Shown one piece after another: positions 55,117-64,000 of a stretch of DNA of 64,000 bases. The position numbers were made by a program, and so were the translations under genes. The notes beneath the pieces are model-generated. The model was not told the origin of the DNA. It was given only the letters and a program-made list of their open reading frames with translations, and searched no databases. Source of the DNA: Pseudomonas brassicacearum (lineage in GTDB: Bacteria > Pseudomonadota > Gammaproteobacteria > Pseudomonadales > Pseudomonadaceae); NCBI RefSeq assembly GCF_003732265.1, contig NZ_MOBK01000006.1:248001-312000 (forward strand), in the 5' to 3' direction. Within the stretch, counting starts at the first letter, position 1. Each line of letters begins with the position of its first letter.

Positions 55117-57298
55117 GAGGTGTGACGTTGCACGAATGCCTGCGCTGGTTGATTTCGTTCAGCACCGGACGCAATTCGGCGAGCGGCACCGGGCGGCTGA
55201 GCAGATAACCCTGCACAAAGTCGCAGCCCAGGCGTTCGAGAAAATCGTACTGCTCAAAGGTTTCGACGCCTTCGGTGACCACCTGCAAATGCAGGCTGTG
55301 GGCCATGACGATAATGGCCTGGACGATTTCCATGTCCTGGGTGGCTTTGGGAATGTCCTGGATAAACGAGCGGTCGATCTTCAGCGTGTTCAGCGGCAGG
55401 CGCTTGAGGTAGGCGAGGGACGAATAACCGGTGCCGAAGTCATCGATCGACAACGAAACCCCAAGGGCGCGAATCTGGCGCAGCAGAACCAGCGTGTTGG
55501 CGAGGTTGCCCATCAGCGCATTTTCGGTGACTTCCAGCTCCAGCCGCTGCGGCGCGACCCCGGAGGCGTGCAGCGCCACTTCTATTTCGTCGGCCAGCTC
55601 TTCACGGGCAAGGTTCAGCGGTGAGCAGTTCACGGCGATTTTCAGCGCTTCGCAACCATTGCGCGACAGTTCACCCAGGTCTTCGCAGGCTTTGCGCAGC
55701 ACCCAGTTGTCGAGCTCGCGGATCAGGCCGTTCGCCTCGGCAATGGCGATAAACCGATCAGGCGCGAGCAAACCGTGAACCGGGTGCTGCCAGCGAACCA
55801 GTGCTTCGAGCTTGCTGACCTGGCCGGTTTTCAGATCGAAGATCGGCTGGTAATACAGCATCAACTCATCATCTTTACGCAACGCGTGGCGCAGTTCCTC
55901 TTCGAGCTGCAGCTCCATCGTGGCGCGGGTCTTGAGAATGGAGCTAAAGAAATTCAGGCCGTTGCGGCCAGCGTCCTTGGACTGGTACAGCGCCAGGTCG
56001 GCGTTTTTCAGCAGTTCTTCACAGGTCTTGCCGTCTTGCGGGAACAGGCTGATGCCGATGCTGGTGGTCATGACCATGTTGCGGCCGGAGAGCTCGATGG
56101 GCTCCTTCATTTTCAGCATGATGCGCTCGGCCATGTGCTGCGCTTCTTCGGGATCATTCAGGCTGATGAGGATGCAGAACTCGTCCCCGCCAAATCGGGC
56201 CACGACATCCTTGTGGCTGCGCACCGAGCTTTTGATATGGCCGGCCAGCACCTTGAGCAGCTCATCGCCGGCGTCATGGCCGAGGCTGTCGTTGATGCGC
56301 TTGAAGTGGTCGATGTCGAGGAACATCACCGCGAGCATGCCGCCTTCGTTAGTCTTCTCGATCAGCTTCTCGGCGAATATCTGATTGAAACCACGACGGT
56401 TGATCAGGTTGGTCAAGGCGTCGTAGTGCGCCACTTGTTGCAGCGACAGGCGCGCCTGATCCAGTTGGCTGAGCAGCGAGTTGACCCGCTGCAGATCACG
56501 CTCCTTGTGTTGCAGTTTTTTGTCCGCCAGTGCCGCGCTGATGCTGCTGCCAATGATCAGCAGCGTGATGACCGCCACCGTCAGCGCCAGTTGCAGGTGG
56601 CTGGGTTCGCTCGCCGGCGCCAGGACGCTACTGCTGGGCATCACCAGATTGAAGGCGGCCATGCCGGTGAAGTGCATGCTCAGGATGCCGGCCCCGAGGA
56701 GCAGGCTGGCGCTGTACTTGAGCAGTTGGTGAAACATCCCGGTGCCGTTACGCAAATAACGCGACAGCAGCAGCGCCGCGAGGCTGGCGCCAATCGCGAT
56801 GGCGATGGACAAGGCGAACAACGTCGGCTGGTAGTAGACCGTGGCACTCGAATGCATCGACGCCATGCCCACGTAATGCATGGCGGTAATCCCCAGCCCG
56901 ACCCACACCGAGGCCTTGAGGCAATGCCGGACATTCAGGTCGGGGAGGCTGAGGGTGTGCATCACCAGCCATGACGTGCACAGGGCGATCAGCAGTGAAA
57001 GCAGGGTGACGGGGAGTTGATAGTGAAGTTCGACAGGCGCCTGAAACGCCAGCATGCCGATAAAGTGCATGGCCCAGATTCCGCCCGCCAGGCACCCGCT
57101 GCCGACCCAGCGCCAAAGCCTTTGCGAGGCCGGACTTTCTGCATGCGCTACACGCTCTGCCATATCCAGCGTGGCAAAGCAGCCGACACACGCCACTACA
57201 TAAGCCAGCAGCACCAGAAAAGGGTCATGCGTGCAATTGAGTATGAATTGCCCGCTCGCTGTCTGCTCGGTAATGAAATGCAGACCAAGCCACTCCAT
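55016..57298 (-). CDS. mucR: MHYT-GGDEF-EAL cyclic-di-GMP protein (MucR-like)
   Basis: The 760-residue protein has an N-terminal MHYT sensor of seven membrane segments with repeated M-H-x-x-G-M motifs (WAMHFIGM, TAMHYVGM, LSMHFTGM), proposed to bind copper or a gas. Next comes a GGDEF domain with intact RFGGDEF and an EAL domain with KLEALVRW, DDFGTGYSS and GVET, so both synthesis and breakdown of c-di-GMP are possible. MucR in P. aeruginosa feeds alginate polymerisation. Start at 57298; an ATG at 57319 is possible. The tail after the EAL domain is about 40 residues and overlaps the dehydrogenase gene. Confidence 0.9.
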   Translation of the reverse strand: MEWLGLHFITEQTASGQFILNCTHDPFLVLLAYVVACVGCFATLDMAERVAHAESPASQRLWRWVGSGCLAGGIWAMHFIGMLAFQAPVELHYQLPVTLLSLLIALCTSWLVMHTLSLPDLNVRHCLKASVWVGLGITAMHYVGMASMHSSATVYYQPTLFALSIAIAIGASLAALLLSRYLRNGTGMFHQLLKYSASLLLGAGILSMHFTGMAAFNLVMPSSSVLAPASEPSHLQLALTVAVITLLIIGSSISAALADKKLQHKERDLQRVNSLLSQLDQARLSLQQVAHYDALTNLINRRGFNQIFAEKLIEKTNEGGMLAVMFLDIDHFKRINDSLGHDAGDELLKVLAGHIKSSVRSHKDVVARFGGDEFCILISLNDPEEAQHMAERIMLKMKEPIELSGRNMVMTTSIGISLFPQDGKTCEELLKNADLALYQSKDAGRNGLNFFSSILKTRATMELQLEEELRHALRKDDELMLYYQPIFDLKTGQVSKLEALVRWQHPVHGLLAPDRFIAIAEANGLIRELDNWVLRKACEDLGELSRNGCEALKIAVNCSPLNLAREELADEIEVALHASGVAPQRLELEVTENALMGNLANTLVLLRQIRALGVSLSIDDFGTGYSSLAYLKRLPLNTLKIDRSFIQDIPKATQDMEIVQAIIVMAHSLHLQVVTEGVETFEQYDFLERLGCDFVQGYLLSRPVPLAELRPVLNEINQRRHSCNVTPLSLARGTSALTSMDLFPGIPGSHAVASVAQPIR

Positions 57299-57446
57299 AG
57301 CACGCCCCGTCGTTGTCATCCTGGCCGGCGTAATAAACGCCAGCGAATGTCATCGAGTATAGAGGCCGTGTCTGGAGTGCAAGCGGTGATGTCAAAATGG
57401 CTCCATATGATTTTGGCATCAAGCTAATAGCGTTTGGTACTAAGCC

Positions 57447-57812
57447 TCAGGCGCTTTGTTCAAAAGGGATTTCGTACGCCGGTTGCAGGGCTGGAAGGCC
57501 GAATGCTGCCCGGGCCGCGTCGCAATCAACGTTTGCCTCGCCATTTTCCCAAGACGCCTCAAACTCCCGGCATGTGCTGGAGCGTTCGTTGTAGATCGAA
57601 CATTTGACCTCGCTGCCGACGTCTCCCACCAGGCTGATGCAGCGGGTCGGTTTGCAATCGGTGCCGAGCATCGCTACGCGACTGGGGCTGATCGACGCGA
57701 CCAGATCATCCGGCACCGTTCCACCGGACGAGGCGCATTCACCCCAGAAAAAAGACACACGGAAATGGGAACAGCAGGCACCGCAATTCAGACACGGACT
57801 GACTTCGGACAT
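57447..57812 (-). CDS. YkgJ-type cysteine-cluster protein
   Basis: The 121-residue protein has the zinc/iron-chelating cysteine cluster CLNCGACCSHFRV at its N-terminus and further cysteines (DCKPTRC, VKCSIYNERSSTCREF), the pattern of the YkgJ family. These are thought to bind zinc or an iron-sulfur cluster; function is unknown. Confidence 0.87.
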   Translation of the reverse strand: MSEVSPCLNCGACCSHFRVSFFWGECASSGGTVPDDLVASISPSRVAMLGTDCKPTRCISLVGDVGSEVKCSIYNERSSTCREFEASWENGEANVDCDAARAAFGLPALQPAYEIPFEQSA

Positions 57813-58103
57813 GGTCGATTTATCTACGCAGGAGGGGTACGCAGGGGAGCGGACAGGGGCGCTATTCTAGGCTTCGCAACGGGCTTTGGAAGGGGGTAGG
57901 AAAGGTATTTTTCAGCGACGAACGGCGCAGTAAAAATAGCGACCGGATCCCCGTGAATACTGGGCCTGGCGGTCAGCCCGCCTGCGTGAACGCCATGGCC
58001 TGATATCAGCCTTGCAAATAATGACAGACAGTGTGGGCGGGCCTGTCTAGATTGACGGTTCCGGGGACAGTGAGGCCCCAATAACAATAAAAGAGACGGA
58101 CCC
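57813..58103. other. Divergent intergenic region
   Basis: 291 bases between the YkgJ-like gene and the MFS gene. It should hold both promoters. No gene, repeat or known operator seen. Confidence 0.5.
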
Positions 58104-59453
58104 ATGCAGAACTCGACCCAAGCGGCGAATGCCTGGCGCATTCTGTTCCTGTTGTTCCTGGCCAACCTGTTCAACTTCTTCGATCGCACCATTCCCGCCA
58201 TCATCATCGAACCGATCCGCATGGAGTGGCACCTCAGCGACTTCCAGTTGGGGATCATCGGCACCGCTTTCACCCTGGTTTACGCGATTGCCGGCCTGCC
58301 GCTGGGGCGGATGGCGGATACCGGGTCGCGCAGCAAGCTGATGGGCTGGGGCCTGGCGGTCTGGAGCGGGCTGACCGCGGTCAACGGACTGGTGGGCAGC
58401 TTCTGGAGTTTCCTGATCGTGCGCATGGGCGTCGGCATCGGTGAAGCCAGTTATGCACCGGCTGCCAACTCGCTGATCGGCGACCTGTTTCCGGCGCACC
58501 GCCGGGCGCGGGCGATGGGCATTTTCATGCTGGGTCTGCCGCTGGGGCTGCTGCTGGCGTTCTTCACCATCGGCGCGATGGTCAAGGCGTTTGACAGCTG
58601 GCGTGCGCCGTTTTTTATCGCGGCGGTGCCGGGGCTGATCCTGGCGATCTTCATGTTCTTCATCAAAGAGCCGAAGCGCGGCGCAGCAGAAACCGTGCAG
58701 GTGTCGCAGGAACGTGTAGACCGGCCGATCCGCCGGGTGCTGGCGGTGCCGACGTTCCTGTGGCTGGTGATGGCCGGACTGTGCTTCAACTTCGCGACTT
58801 ACGCTTGCAATTCATTCCTGGTGCCGATGCTGCAGCGCTACTTCCTGATGCCGTTGCAGGAAGCGGCGGTGGCCACGGGGGTGATCGTCGGCGTGACCGG
58901 TTTGTTCGGCCTGACGCTCGGCGGCTGGGTCGCTGACAAGATTCACCAGCGTGTAGCCAACGGGCGGCTGTTGTTTGCAGCGTTCAGCCTGATCATCTCG
59001 ACTGTGTGCACGGCGTGGGCGCTGCACTCGGGGCGCATCGAAATTGGCGTGTTTGTCGCAGTCTTCAGTGTGGGCTGGTTGTTTGCCTACAACTTCTACA
59101 CCTGCGTCTACACCGCGATTCAGGACGTGGTCGAGCCGCGTTTGCGGGCGACGGCGATGGCGTTGTTCTTTGCCGGGTTGTATTTGCTCGGCGGTGGATT
59201 GGGCCCCGTGGTGGTGGGCGGTTTGTCCGATCACTTTGCGCACACGGCGATGCTGGCCGCGGGTGCCGAGCAGATGACCGAGGCGTTCAAGGCGGTTGGA
59301 TTGCACGACGCGATGTACCTGATTCCGGTGGCGTTGTTCTTCACCATGGTGTTTCTGTTTATGGCGTCGCGGGTTTTTGTACGGGATGCGAAGCGGATGA
59401 AGGACGGGTTGGTGGCGGTGGTTGAGCCTGTGGGGTCTGCGGCGACTGCATGA
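58104..59453 (+). CDS. MFS transporter (Spinster-like)
   Basis: The 449-residue protein has twelve membrane segments and an MFS signature in GLPLGRMADTGSRSKLMGWG. NLFNFFDRTIPAIIIEPIRMEW and GIGEASYAPAANSLIGDLFP are the pattern of Spinster-type sphingolipid/organic-anion transporters and related bacterial carriers. Substrate unknown; no catabolic genes are adjacent. The ribosome site is weak (GAGACGG). Confidence 0.9.
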   Translation: MQNSTQAANAWRILFLLFLANLFNFFDRTIPAIIIEPIRMEWHLSDFQLGIIGTAFTLVYAIAGLPLGRMADTGSRSKLMGWGLAVWSGLTAVNGLVGSFWSFLIVRMGVGIGEASYAPAANSLIGDLFPAHRRARAMGIFMLGLPLGLLLAFFTIGAMVKAFDSWRAPFFIAAVPGLILAIFMFFIKEPKRGAAETVQVSQERVDRPIRRVLAVPTFLWLVMAGLCFNFATYACNSFLVPMLQRYFLMPLQEAAVATGVIVGVTGLFGLTLGGWVADKIHQRVANGRLLFAAFSLIISTVCTAWALHSGRIEIGVFVAVFSVGWLFAYNFYTCVYTAIQDVVEPRLRATAMALFFAGLYLLGGGLGPVVVGGLSDHFAHTAMLAAGAEQMTEAFKAVGLHDAMYLIPVALFFTMVFLFMASRVFVRDAKRMKDGLVAVVEPVGSAATA

Positions 59454-59456
59454 TCG

Positions 59457-59542
59457 CCTTCGCGAGCAAGCCCGCTCCCACATTTGAGCGGGTTCTTTCA
59501 GGAGAAATGCGGTCGAATGTGGGAGCGGGCTTGCTCGCGAAG
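59457..59542. repeat. REP pair (BIME)
   Basis: TTCGCGAGCAAGCCCGCTCC and GGAGCGGGCTTGCTCGCGAA flank a centre with GGTTCTTTCAGGAGAAATGC. Directly after the MFS stop and before the rapA terminator, between convergent genes. Confidence 0.9.
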
Positions 59543-59581
59543 AGGCCGTCAGTAACACCGCAACAATCAAGCAGACAAAAA

Positions 59582-59605
59582 AAGGCCCGCATCACTGCGG
59601 GCCTT
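59582..59605 (-). terminator. Terminator of rapA
   Basis: AAGGCCCGC pairs with GCGGGCCTT (loop ATCACT), with T-rich tract on the reverse strand, 28 bases past the rapA stop. Confidence 0.87.
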
Positions 59606-59633
59606 CTTTATTTAGCCGGGTAGAGCAGGGGAC

Positions 59634-62480
59634 TTAACCCGCCACCAACACTCGAATCGCTTCCAGTCGCAACGCAGCCTTTTCAAGCATGGCCAACCCT
59701 TGCTCGCGCTGTTTGCGCAGGGCAATCAGTTCGCTGTCGCGCACGGTCGGGTTCACGGCTTGCAATGCGGTCAGGCGCGCCAGTTCTTCATCGGTATCCG
59801 CCGCCAGGCGACGCTGCGCCTCGGCCACACGCTCGGCGTGACGTGGCAGGATCTTCTCTTCGCCAGCGTTGATCCGTGGCGTCAGCTGATCGCGCTGAGC
59901 CTGGATGAACTTGTTGGCGCTGGCACGCGGGACGCTTTCCAGTTGATCGTTCAAGGTCTCGAACGACACCCGGGCCGACAGGTCATTACCGTTGGCATCG
60001 AGCAGGCAGCGCAGGGCGGCCGGCGGCAGGTAACGGCCCAGTTGCAGCGAGCGCGGGGCAACCACTTCGCTGACGTAGAGCAGTTCCAGCAACACGGTGC
60101 CAGGCTTGAGCGCCTTGTTCTTGATCAGCGCGACGGCGGTGTTGCCCATCGAGCCGGACAGGACCAGGTCCATGCCGCCCTGAACCATCGGGTGCTCCCA
60201 GGTGATGAACTGCATGTCTTCGCGAGACAGCGCCTGGTTGCGGTCGTAAGTGATGGTCACGCCTTCGTCGTCGCCCAGCGGGAAGCTGGCGTCGAGCATT
60301 TTTTCGCTCGGCTTGAGGATCAGGGCGTTTTCCGAATGGTCTTCGCTGTCGATACCGAAGGCGTCGAACAGGGTTTCCATGTAGATCGGCAAGGTGAACT
60401 GATCGTCCTGCTCAAGAATGTCTTCGACCAGCGCATCGCCTTCGCCAGCGCCGCCGGAATTGAGTTCCAGCAAGCGGTCACGGCCGGTGTGCAAGTCGGC
60501 TTCCAGACGCTCACGCTCGGTGCGGGCTTCGTCGATCAGCGCTTGCCACTCGCCGTCGTCGGCCTCTTCCAGCAGCGGCAGCAGGCGCGGGCCGAACTGA
60601 TGCTGCAAGGCGTTGCCGGTCGGGCAGGTGTTGAGGAACGCGTTCAGCGCTTCGTGGTACCACTGGAACAGACGCTCTTGCGGGCTGGTTTCCAGGTACG
60701 GCACGTGCAGCTCGATGATGTGCTTCTGGCCGATCCGGTCTAGACGACCGATACGCTGCTCCAGCAGGTCCGGGTGTGCCGGCAGATCGAACAGCACCAG
60801 GTGGTGCGAGAACTGGAAGTTGCGACCTTCACTGCCGATTTCCGAGCAGATCAGCACTTGTGCACCGAATTCTTCGTCGGCGAAGTAAGCGGCGGCGCGG
60901 TCACGTTCGAGGATGTTCATGCCTTCGTGGAACACCGTGGCAGGGATGCCGGAACGCACGCGCAGGGCGTCTTCCAGGTCCATGGCGGTTTCCGCGTGGG
61001 CGCAGATCACCAGCACTTTGGTGCGCTTGAGCATCTTCAGGGTGTCGATCAGCCACTCGACGCGCGGGTCGAATTTCCACCAGCGTTCTTCTTCATTGGC
61101 GTCCGGCTGAGCCTGGAAGCTGACTTCCGGGTACAGCTCGGCGTGATCACCCAATGGCAGTTCGAGGTATTCGTCGGGGCATGGCAACGGGTACGGGTGC
61201 AGTTTGCGCTCCGGGAAACCCTGCACGGCGGCGCGGGTATTACGGAATAGCACGCGGCCAGTGCCGTGGCGGTCCAGCAGTTCACGCACGAGGCGCGCGC
61301 TGGCTTCGGTGTCGCCATCGTTCACGGCGGTCAGCAAGGCTTCGCCTTCGTTGCCGAGGAAACCGTGAATGGTCTTGTGTGCTTCCGGCGACAGGCGCCC
61401 CTTGTCCAGCAGCTCCTGGACGGCTTCAGCCACCGGGCGATAGTTTTCGCTCTCGGCGCGGAAGGCGGCCAGGTCATGGAAACGGTTCGGGTCGAGCAGG
61501 CGCAGACGCGCGAAGTGGCTGTCCTGGCCCAGTTGTTCCGGGGTCGCGGTCAGCAGCAGTACGCCGGGAATGGTCTCGGCGAGTTGTTCGACCAGGGTGT
61601 ATTCCGGGCTGGCCTTGTCTTCATGCCACACCAGGTGATGGGCTTCGTCGACGACCATCAGGTCCCAGCCGGCGGCAAACAGTGCGTCCTGGGCTTTCTC
61701 GTCTTCGACCAGCCACTCCAGTGCAACCAGCGCGAGCTGGGTGTCTTCGAACGGGTTGGTGGCATCGCTTTCGATGAAGCGTTCTTCGTCGAACAGCGCG
61801 ACTTGCAGGTTGAAGCGGCGGCGCATCTCGACCAGCCACTGGTGCTGCAGGTTCTCGGGAACCAGGATCAGCACGCGGTTGGCGCGGCCCGAGAGCAGTT
61901 GGCGATGGATCACCAGGCCGGCTTCGATGGTTTTACCCAGGCCTACTTCGTCCGCCAGCAGAACGCGCGGCGCAATGCGGTCGGCGACTTCGCGGGCGAT
62001 GTGCAATTGGTGCGCGATCGGTTGCGCACGCACGCCACCGAGGCCCCACAGCGCGGACTGCAACTGGCGGCTGGTGTGTTCCAGGGTGTTGTAACGCAGG
62101 GAGAACCAGGCCAACGGGTCGATCTGGCCGGCGAACAGACGGTCGCTGGCCAGACGGAACTGAATGAAGTTCGACAGCTGGGTTTCCGGCAGCGTGACGC
62201 TTTCGTTCTGCGCGTTGAGGCCGTGGTAGACCAGCAGTCCATCGACGTCGTCGACTTCCTGGACCGTCAGCTTCCAGCCTTCGAAGTGAGTGATCGAGTC
62301 ACCGGGCGAAAACCGCACGCGGGTGAGGGGCGCATTCCGTAGCGCGTACTGGCGAGTTTCGCCAGTGGCCGGGTAGAGCACGGTCAACAAGCGGCCGTCC
62401 TGTGCCAGAACGGTGCCTAAACCCAGCTCGGCTTCGCTGTCACTGATCCAGCGTTGCCCCGGTTGATACTGCTGCGCCAT
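59634..62480 (-). CDS. rapA: RNA polymerase-associated ATPase RapA
   Basis: The 948-residue protein is the Swi2/Snf2-type ATPase RapA (HepA). It has N-terminal Tudor-like domains ([20 protein letters not shown]), Walker [13 protein letters not shown], the DEAH box (DEAHHLVW), helicase motifs V-VI ([26 protein letters not shown]) and the long C-terminal Rap part. It binds core RNA polymerase and recycles it after transcription. Length and order agree with the family. Confidence 0.97.
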   Translation of the reverse strand: MAQQYQPGQRWISDSEAELGLGTVLAQDGRLLTVLYPATGETRQYALRNAPLTRVRFSPGDSITHFEGWKLTVQEVDDVDGLLVYHGLNAQNESVTLPETQLSNFIQFRLASDRLFAGQIDPLAWFSLRYNTLEHTSRQLQSALWGLGGVRAQPIAHQLHIAREVADRIAPRVLLADEVGLGKTIEAGLVIHRQLLSGRANRVLILVPENLQHQWLVEMRRRFNLQVALFDEERFIESDATNPFEDTQLALVALEWLVEDEKAQDALFAAGWDLMVVDEAHHLVWHEDKASPEYTLVEQLAETIPGVLLLTATPEQLGQDSHFARLRLLDPNRFHDLAAFRAESENYRPVAEAVQELLDKGRLSPEAHKTIHGFLGNEGEALLTAVNDGDTEASARLVRELLDRHGTGRVLFRNTRAAVQGFPERKLHPYPLPCPDEYLELPLGDHAELYPEVSFQAQPDANEEERWWKFDPRVEWLIDTLKMLKRTKVLVICAHAETAMDLEDALRVRSGIPATVFHEGMNILERDRAAAYFADEEFGAQVLICSEIGSEGRNFQFSHHLVLFDLPAHPDLLEQRIGRLDRIGQKHIIELHVPYLETSPQERLFQWYHEALNAFLNTCPTGNALQHQFGPRLLPLLEEADDGEWQALIDEARTERERLEADLHTGRDRLLELNSGGAGEGDALVEDILEQDDQFTLPIYMETLFDAFGIDSEDHSENALILKPSEKMLDASFPLGDDEGVTITYDRNQALSREDMQFITWEHPMVQGGMDLVLSGSMGNTAVALIKNKALKPGTVLLELLYVSEVVAPRSLQLGRYLPPAALRCLLDANGNDLSARVSFETLNDQLESVPRASANKFIQAQRDQLTPRINAGEEKILPRHAERVAEAQRRLAADTDEELARLTALQAVNPTVRDSELIALRKQREQGLAMLEKAALRLEAIRVLVAG

Positions 62481-62698
62481 GCTGCCTGACTCCCACCTTG
62501 AAAAAGCGGGCTATCTTAACGGAAGGAGGCCCTCAGGGCCAAAGGACTCTCATAAAAACTCGCAGTCTTACGTTAGCCCAATGAGGCCGTGCCCGCAGGT
62601 CGGGGCACCAATCAGTGCCAAACCGGTCACAGTTTGCGACCGATGGCTCAAGTCGCCATCCGCGCAGCCGACAGCCTGCTGACAGGAGACCCATAATT

Positions 62699-63040
62699 AT
62701 GCTGCTACCGATGCTCCCCTTGAGCGCCGTGCCGATCACTTCACAGCACGACCCGATCCGCCAGCGCCCGGATATTCCGCCGGTGGTGCCGGTGCAGGAA
62801 AGCTCGAACGAAAGCACGATCGACCTGCAGCAGCGCGATCCCGAAGAAGCGGCTTTTCAGCTGCGCGAGGAACAACGCCGCAAGCTGGAGCGCGAGCGTC
62901 GCCGCCGCGAGGCCGATGAAGACCCCGAGGAGCACCTGGCGATTCCCGGTGACGAACTGAATGCCGACAACACCGTGCCGGTGGCGCCGCTGATGGAAGA
63001 TCAGCCGCGTCAGGGCTTGTGGGTCGATATTCAGATTTGA
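62699..63040 (+). CDS. Small charged protein of unknown function
   Basis: The 113-residue protein has an N-terminal Pro-rich part (LPMLPLSAVPITSQHDP), then a highly charged helix likely to form a coiled coil (REEQRRKLERERRRREADED) and an acidic C-terminus ending GLWVDIQI. A good AGGAG precedes the ATG at 62699. No known family. Cytoplasmic by appearance. Confidence 0.75.
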   Translation: MLLPMLPLSAVPITSQHDPIRQRPDIPPVVPVQESSNESTIDLQQRDPEEAAFQLREEQRRKLERERRRREADEDPEEHLAIPGDELNADNTVPVAPLMEDQPRQGLWVDIQI

Positions 63041-63099
63041 GTTGTGGCGGGTCAGACCGCATTATTGCGACAAACCTGTCAAACGATGCACTGAGCACC

Positions 63100-63261
63100 A
63101 TGAGCCAAGACGATAAGCTGATTGATCTCAACTCTGAACGCGCCAAGCGAGTTCACGACCTGAATGAAAAACGTTTGAACGAAGTTCGTCAGGCGTTTGA
63201 GCAGGCGATGCCATTGGGCAAAGCCAAGAAGAAACCGAAGAACAAACCGAAAAAGCGTTGA
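63100..63261 (+). CDS. Small basic protein of unknown function
   Basis: The 53-residue protein has an amphipathic helix (DLNSERAKRVHDLNEKRLNE) and a very basic tail (GKAKKKPKNKPKKR). The start at 63100 lacks a strong ribosome site; the frame extends upstream. The tail suggests nucleic-acid or ribosome binding, which is an inference. It lies between another small charged protein and ccoM. Confidence 0.65.
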   Translation: MSQDDKLIDLNSERAKRVHDLNEKRLNEVRQAFEQAMPLGKAKKKPKNKPKKR

Positions 63262-63275
63262 ACCCCCTGCATCTT

Positions 63276-63289
63276 TTGATGCAGGTCAG
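63276..63289 (+). promoter_or_regulatory. Weak Anr-like half-matched site
   Basis: TTGAT-GCAG-GTCAG resembles the Anr/FNR consensus TTGAT-N4-ATCAA with two mismatches. It lies 50 bases (start to start) upstream of a better site. It may be accidental. Confidence 0.3.
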
Positions 63290-63325
63290 TTATTACCCCG
63301 CCTTTACGCCCGGTCTCGGGCGACA

Positions 63326-63339
63326 TTGATCCAGGTCAA
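63326..63339 (+). promoter_or_regulatory. Probable Anr/FNR box upstream of ccoM
   Basis: TTGAT-CCAG-GTCAA differs from the Anr/FNR consensus TTGAT-N4-ATCAA at one base. Its centre is about 72 bases before the ccoM start. At the standard -41.5 position it would place the transcription start near 63374, ahead of the ribosome site. cbb3 oxidase genes are known Anr targets. Confidence 0.6.
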
Positions 63340-63404
63340 TTTTCTCTTCTGCCTGTTTGGTTAACTTAGCCCTATCGCAACAGGGCAAGCCCAGGAGGCC
63401 AGTC

Positions 63405-63518
63405 ATGTTTTTCGACAACGTGGTGATCGCCGGAGTGCTGACTGTCAGCCTCATGGTTATGTTTTTCGCAGGGTTTGGATTTTTTATCTGGAAGGATTCG
63501 CACAAGCGCAAACCGTAG
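63405..63518 (+). CDS. ccoM: cbb3-type cytochrome oxidase subunit CcoM
   Basis: A 37-residue protein (MFFDNVVIAGVLTVSLMVMF onward, ending WKDSHKRKP) with one membrane helix and a short basic C-terminus. It matches the small CcoM subunit found in the Pseudomonas stutzeri cbb3 oxidase, which supports assembly or stability of the complex. A strong AGGAGG precedes the ATG, and a terminator follows. It is encoded alone, away from ccoNOQP. The gene is short and easy to miss. Confidence 0.82.
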   Translation: MFFDNVVIAGVLTVSLMVMFFAGFGFFIWKDSHKRKP

Positions 63519-63552
63519 TTCTTTCGGATGTAATGAGCACGCAAGGCATTTT

Positions 63553-63578
63553 GGGCAACTTCGGTTGCCCTTTTTTTT
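63553..63578 (+). terminator. Terminator of ccoM
   Basis: GGGCAAC pairs with GTTGCCC around a TTCG tetraloop, followed by eight T. Confidence 0.9.
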
Positions 63579-63613
63579 GCCTGCAATTTAGATTTTGCAA
63601 TACAAAACCCTTT

Positions 63614-63701
63614 TAGGAGTGAGCCTGCTCGCGATAGCGGTGTGTCAGTCACATTAATGCTGGATGTGCCGCCGCCATCGCGAGCAGGCTCACTCCTACA
63701 A
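63614..63701. repeat. REP pair, GTGAGCCTGCTCGCGA variant
   Basis: TAGGAGTGAGCCTGCTCGCG and its inverse with centre GTGTGTCAGTCACATTAATG. Same variant as 43036-43128. Located between convergent genes ccoM and the PiT transporter. Confidence 0.9.
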
Positions 63702-63734
63702 GGGTTCTGCGTTGAATTTGAAATTGCGCCCACA

Positions 63735-63764
63735 AAAAAGCCCGACGCAATGGTCGGGCTTTTT
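63735..63764 (-). terminator. Terminator of the PiT transporter gene
   Basis: AAAAAGCCCGAC pairs exactly with GTCGGGCTTTTT, giving a poly-T on the reverse strand, 18 bases past the stop. Confidence 0.87.
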
Positions 63765-63781
63765 CATTGCTTGGCGCTGTA

Positions 63782-64000
63782 TCAGCTACCCAGCGCCTTC
63801 GATGCCAGCCAGAACAGGCCGGCCGACAGGCCCACCGTCGCCGGCAGGGTCAGGACCCAAGCCAGCAGGATGGTTTTCACCGTGCCGCCTTGCAGGCCGC
63901 TTTTGTTTGCGACCATGGTCCCGGCAACGCCCGAGGACAGCACGTGGGTGGTGGAGACCGGCAGGCTGAAGATGTTGGCCAGGCCGATCATGCACGCGGT
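63782..64000 (-). CDS. PiT-family inorganic phosphate transporter (5' part outside window)
   Basis: The reverse frame runs from the window edge to the stop at 63782 and gives about 72 C-terminal residues: [20 protein letters not shown] is the PiT signature with the conserved TTH, followed by the last membrane segments. This is the second duplicated PiT motif. The protein imports phosphate with protons. Most of the gene lies beyond the window. Confidence 0.88.
   Translation of the reverse strand, partial: TACMIGLANIFSLPVSTTHVLSSGVAGTMVANKSGLQGGTVKTILLAWVLTLPATVGLSAGLFWLASKALGS

Noticed and set aside
15004..63701. Repeated palindromic elements as possible CRISPR or IS ends
   Set aside because: They occur as single inverted pairs in intergenic gaps, not as regularly spaced arrays, and no transposase or cas gene is present.
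1..64000. rRNA, tRNA, prophage or replication origin
   Set aside because: No tRNA cloverleaf, rRNA core, DnaA-box cluster or phage structural gene was recognised on either strand by eye; a covariance-model search would settle small RNAs.

Overview
The window is high-GC chromosomal DNA with the gene content, codon use and interspersed REP repeats (GTGGGAGCGGGCTTGCTCGCGAA type) of a Pseudomonas of the fluorescens group. No rRNA, tRNA, CRISPR, IS or prophage structural gene was seen. Most genes are core or lineage-conserved; the clearest accessory piece is a broken S-type bacteriocin module with its immunity gene at 33.6-35.0 kb.

Layout. 1-4.5 kb: 3' part of ampG, an alkyltransferase-like gene, a DUF481 outer-membrane-type protein, a cold-shock gene and dcd. 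4.5-14.9 kb: the four genes of the ligase-associated DNA repair set (PdeM phosphoesterase, Lhr-type helicase, ATP-dependent ligase, beta-CASP exonuclease), split into two pairs by a five-gene basic-amino-acid ABC transport cassette of the aot/his type. 15.1-24.5 kb: a penicillin-acylase lipoprotein, GST, isochorismatase-like protein, a SEC-C/LEA/YchJ group, tandem OmpA lipoproteins with matching leader hairpins, a collagen-like secreted protein and a CopD-like membrane protein. 24.6-33.6 kb: dinG with a possible LexA site, an agarase-like glycosidase, an EstB-like serine hydrolase, an OmpA lipoprotein with a histone-H1-like tail, pdxH and a glycine-zipper lipoprotein. 33.6-43.0 kb: broken bacteriocin plus immunity gene, nhaA, a cysteine-synthase-fold enzyme, an FAD oxidoreductase, an acyltransferase, and a divergent SDR/LysR pair.

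43.1-45.6 kb holds a bufferin-type RiPP operon (BufA precursor, MNIO enzyme, BufC partner, DoxX), probably for copper handling. 45.8-50.9 kb is the branched-chain amino-acid transporter livKHMGF (braCDEFG). 51.2-57.8 kb has DUF2288, a large FtsZ/tubulin-superfamily protein of unknown role, a beta-hydroxyacid dehydrogenase and an MHYT-GGDEF-EAL protein (mucR type) whose 3' end overlaps the dehydrogenase. 58.1-64 kb has an MFS transporter, rapA, two small charged proteins, the 37-residue cbb3 oxidase subunit ccoM with Anr-like sites upstream, and the 3' end of a PiT phosphate transporter.

The most notable points are the split repair set, the doubly damaged E3-type RNase bacteriocin with all four catalytic residues still encoded, the bufferin operon, the orphan tubulin-like protein, and paired leader hairpins that cover the Shine-Dalgarno of the two OmpA paralogues.
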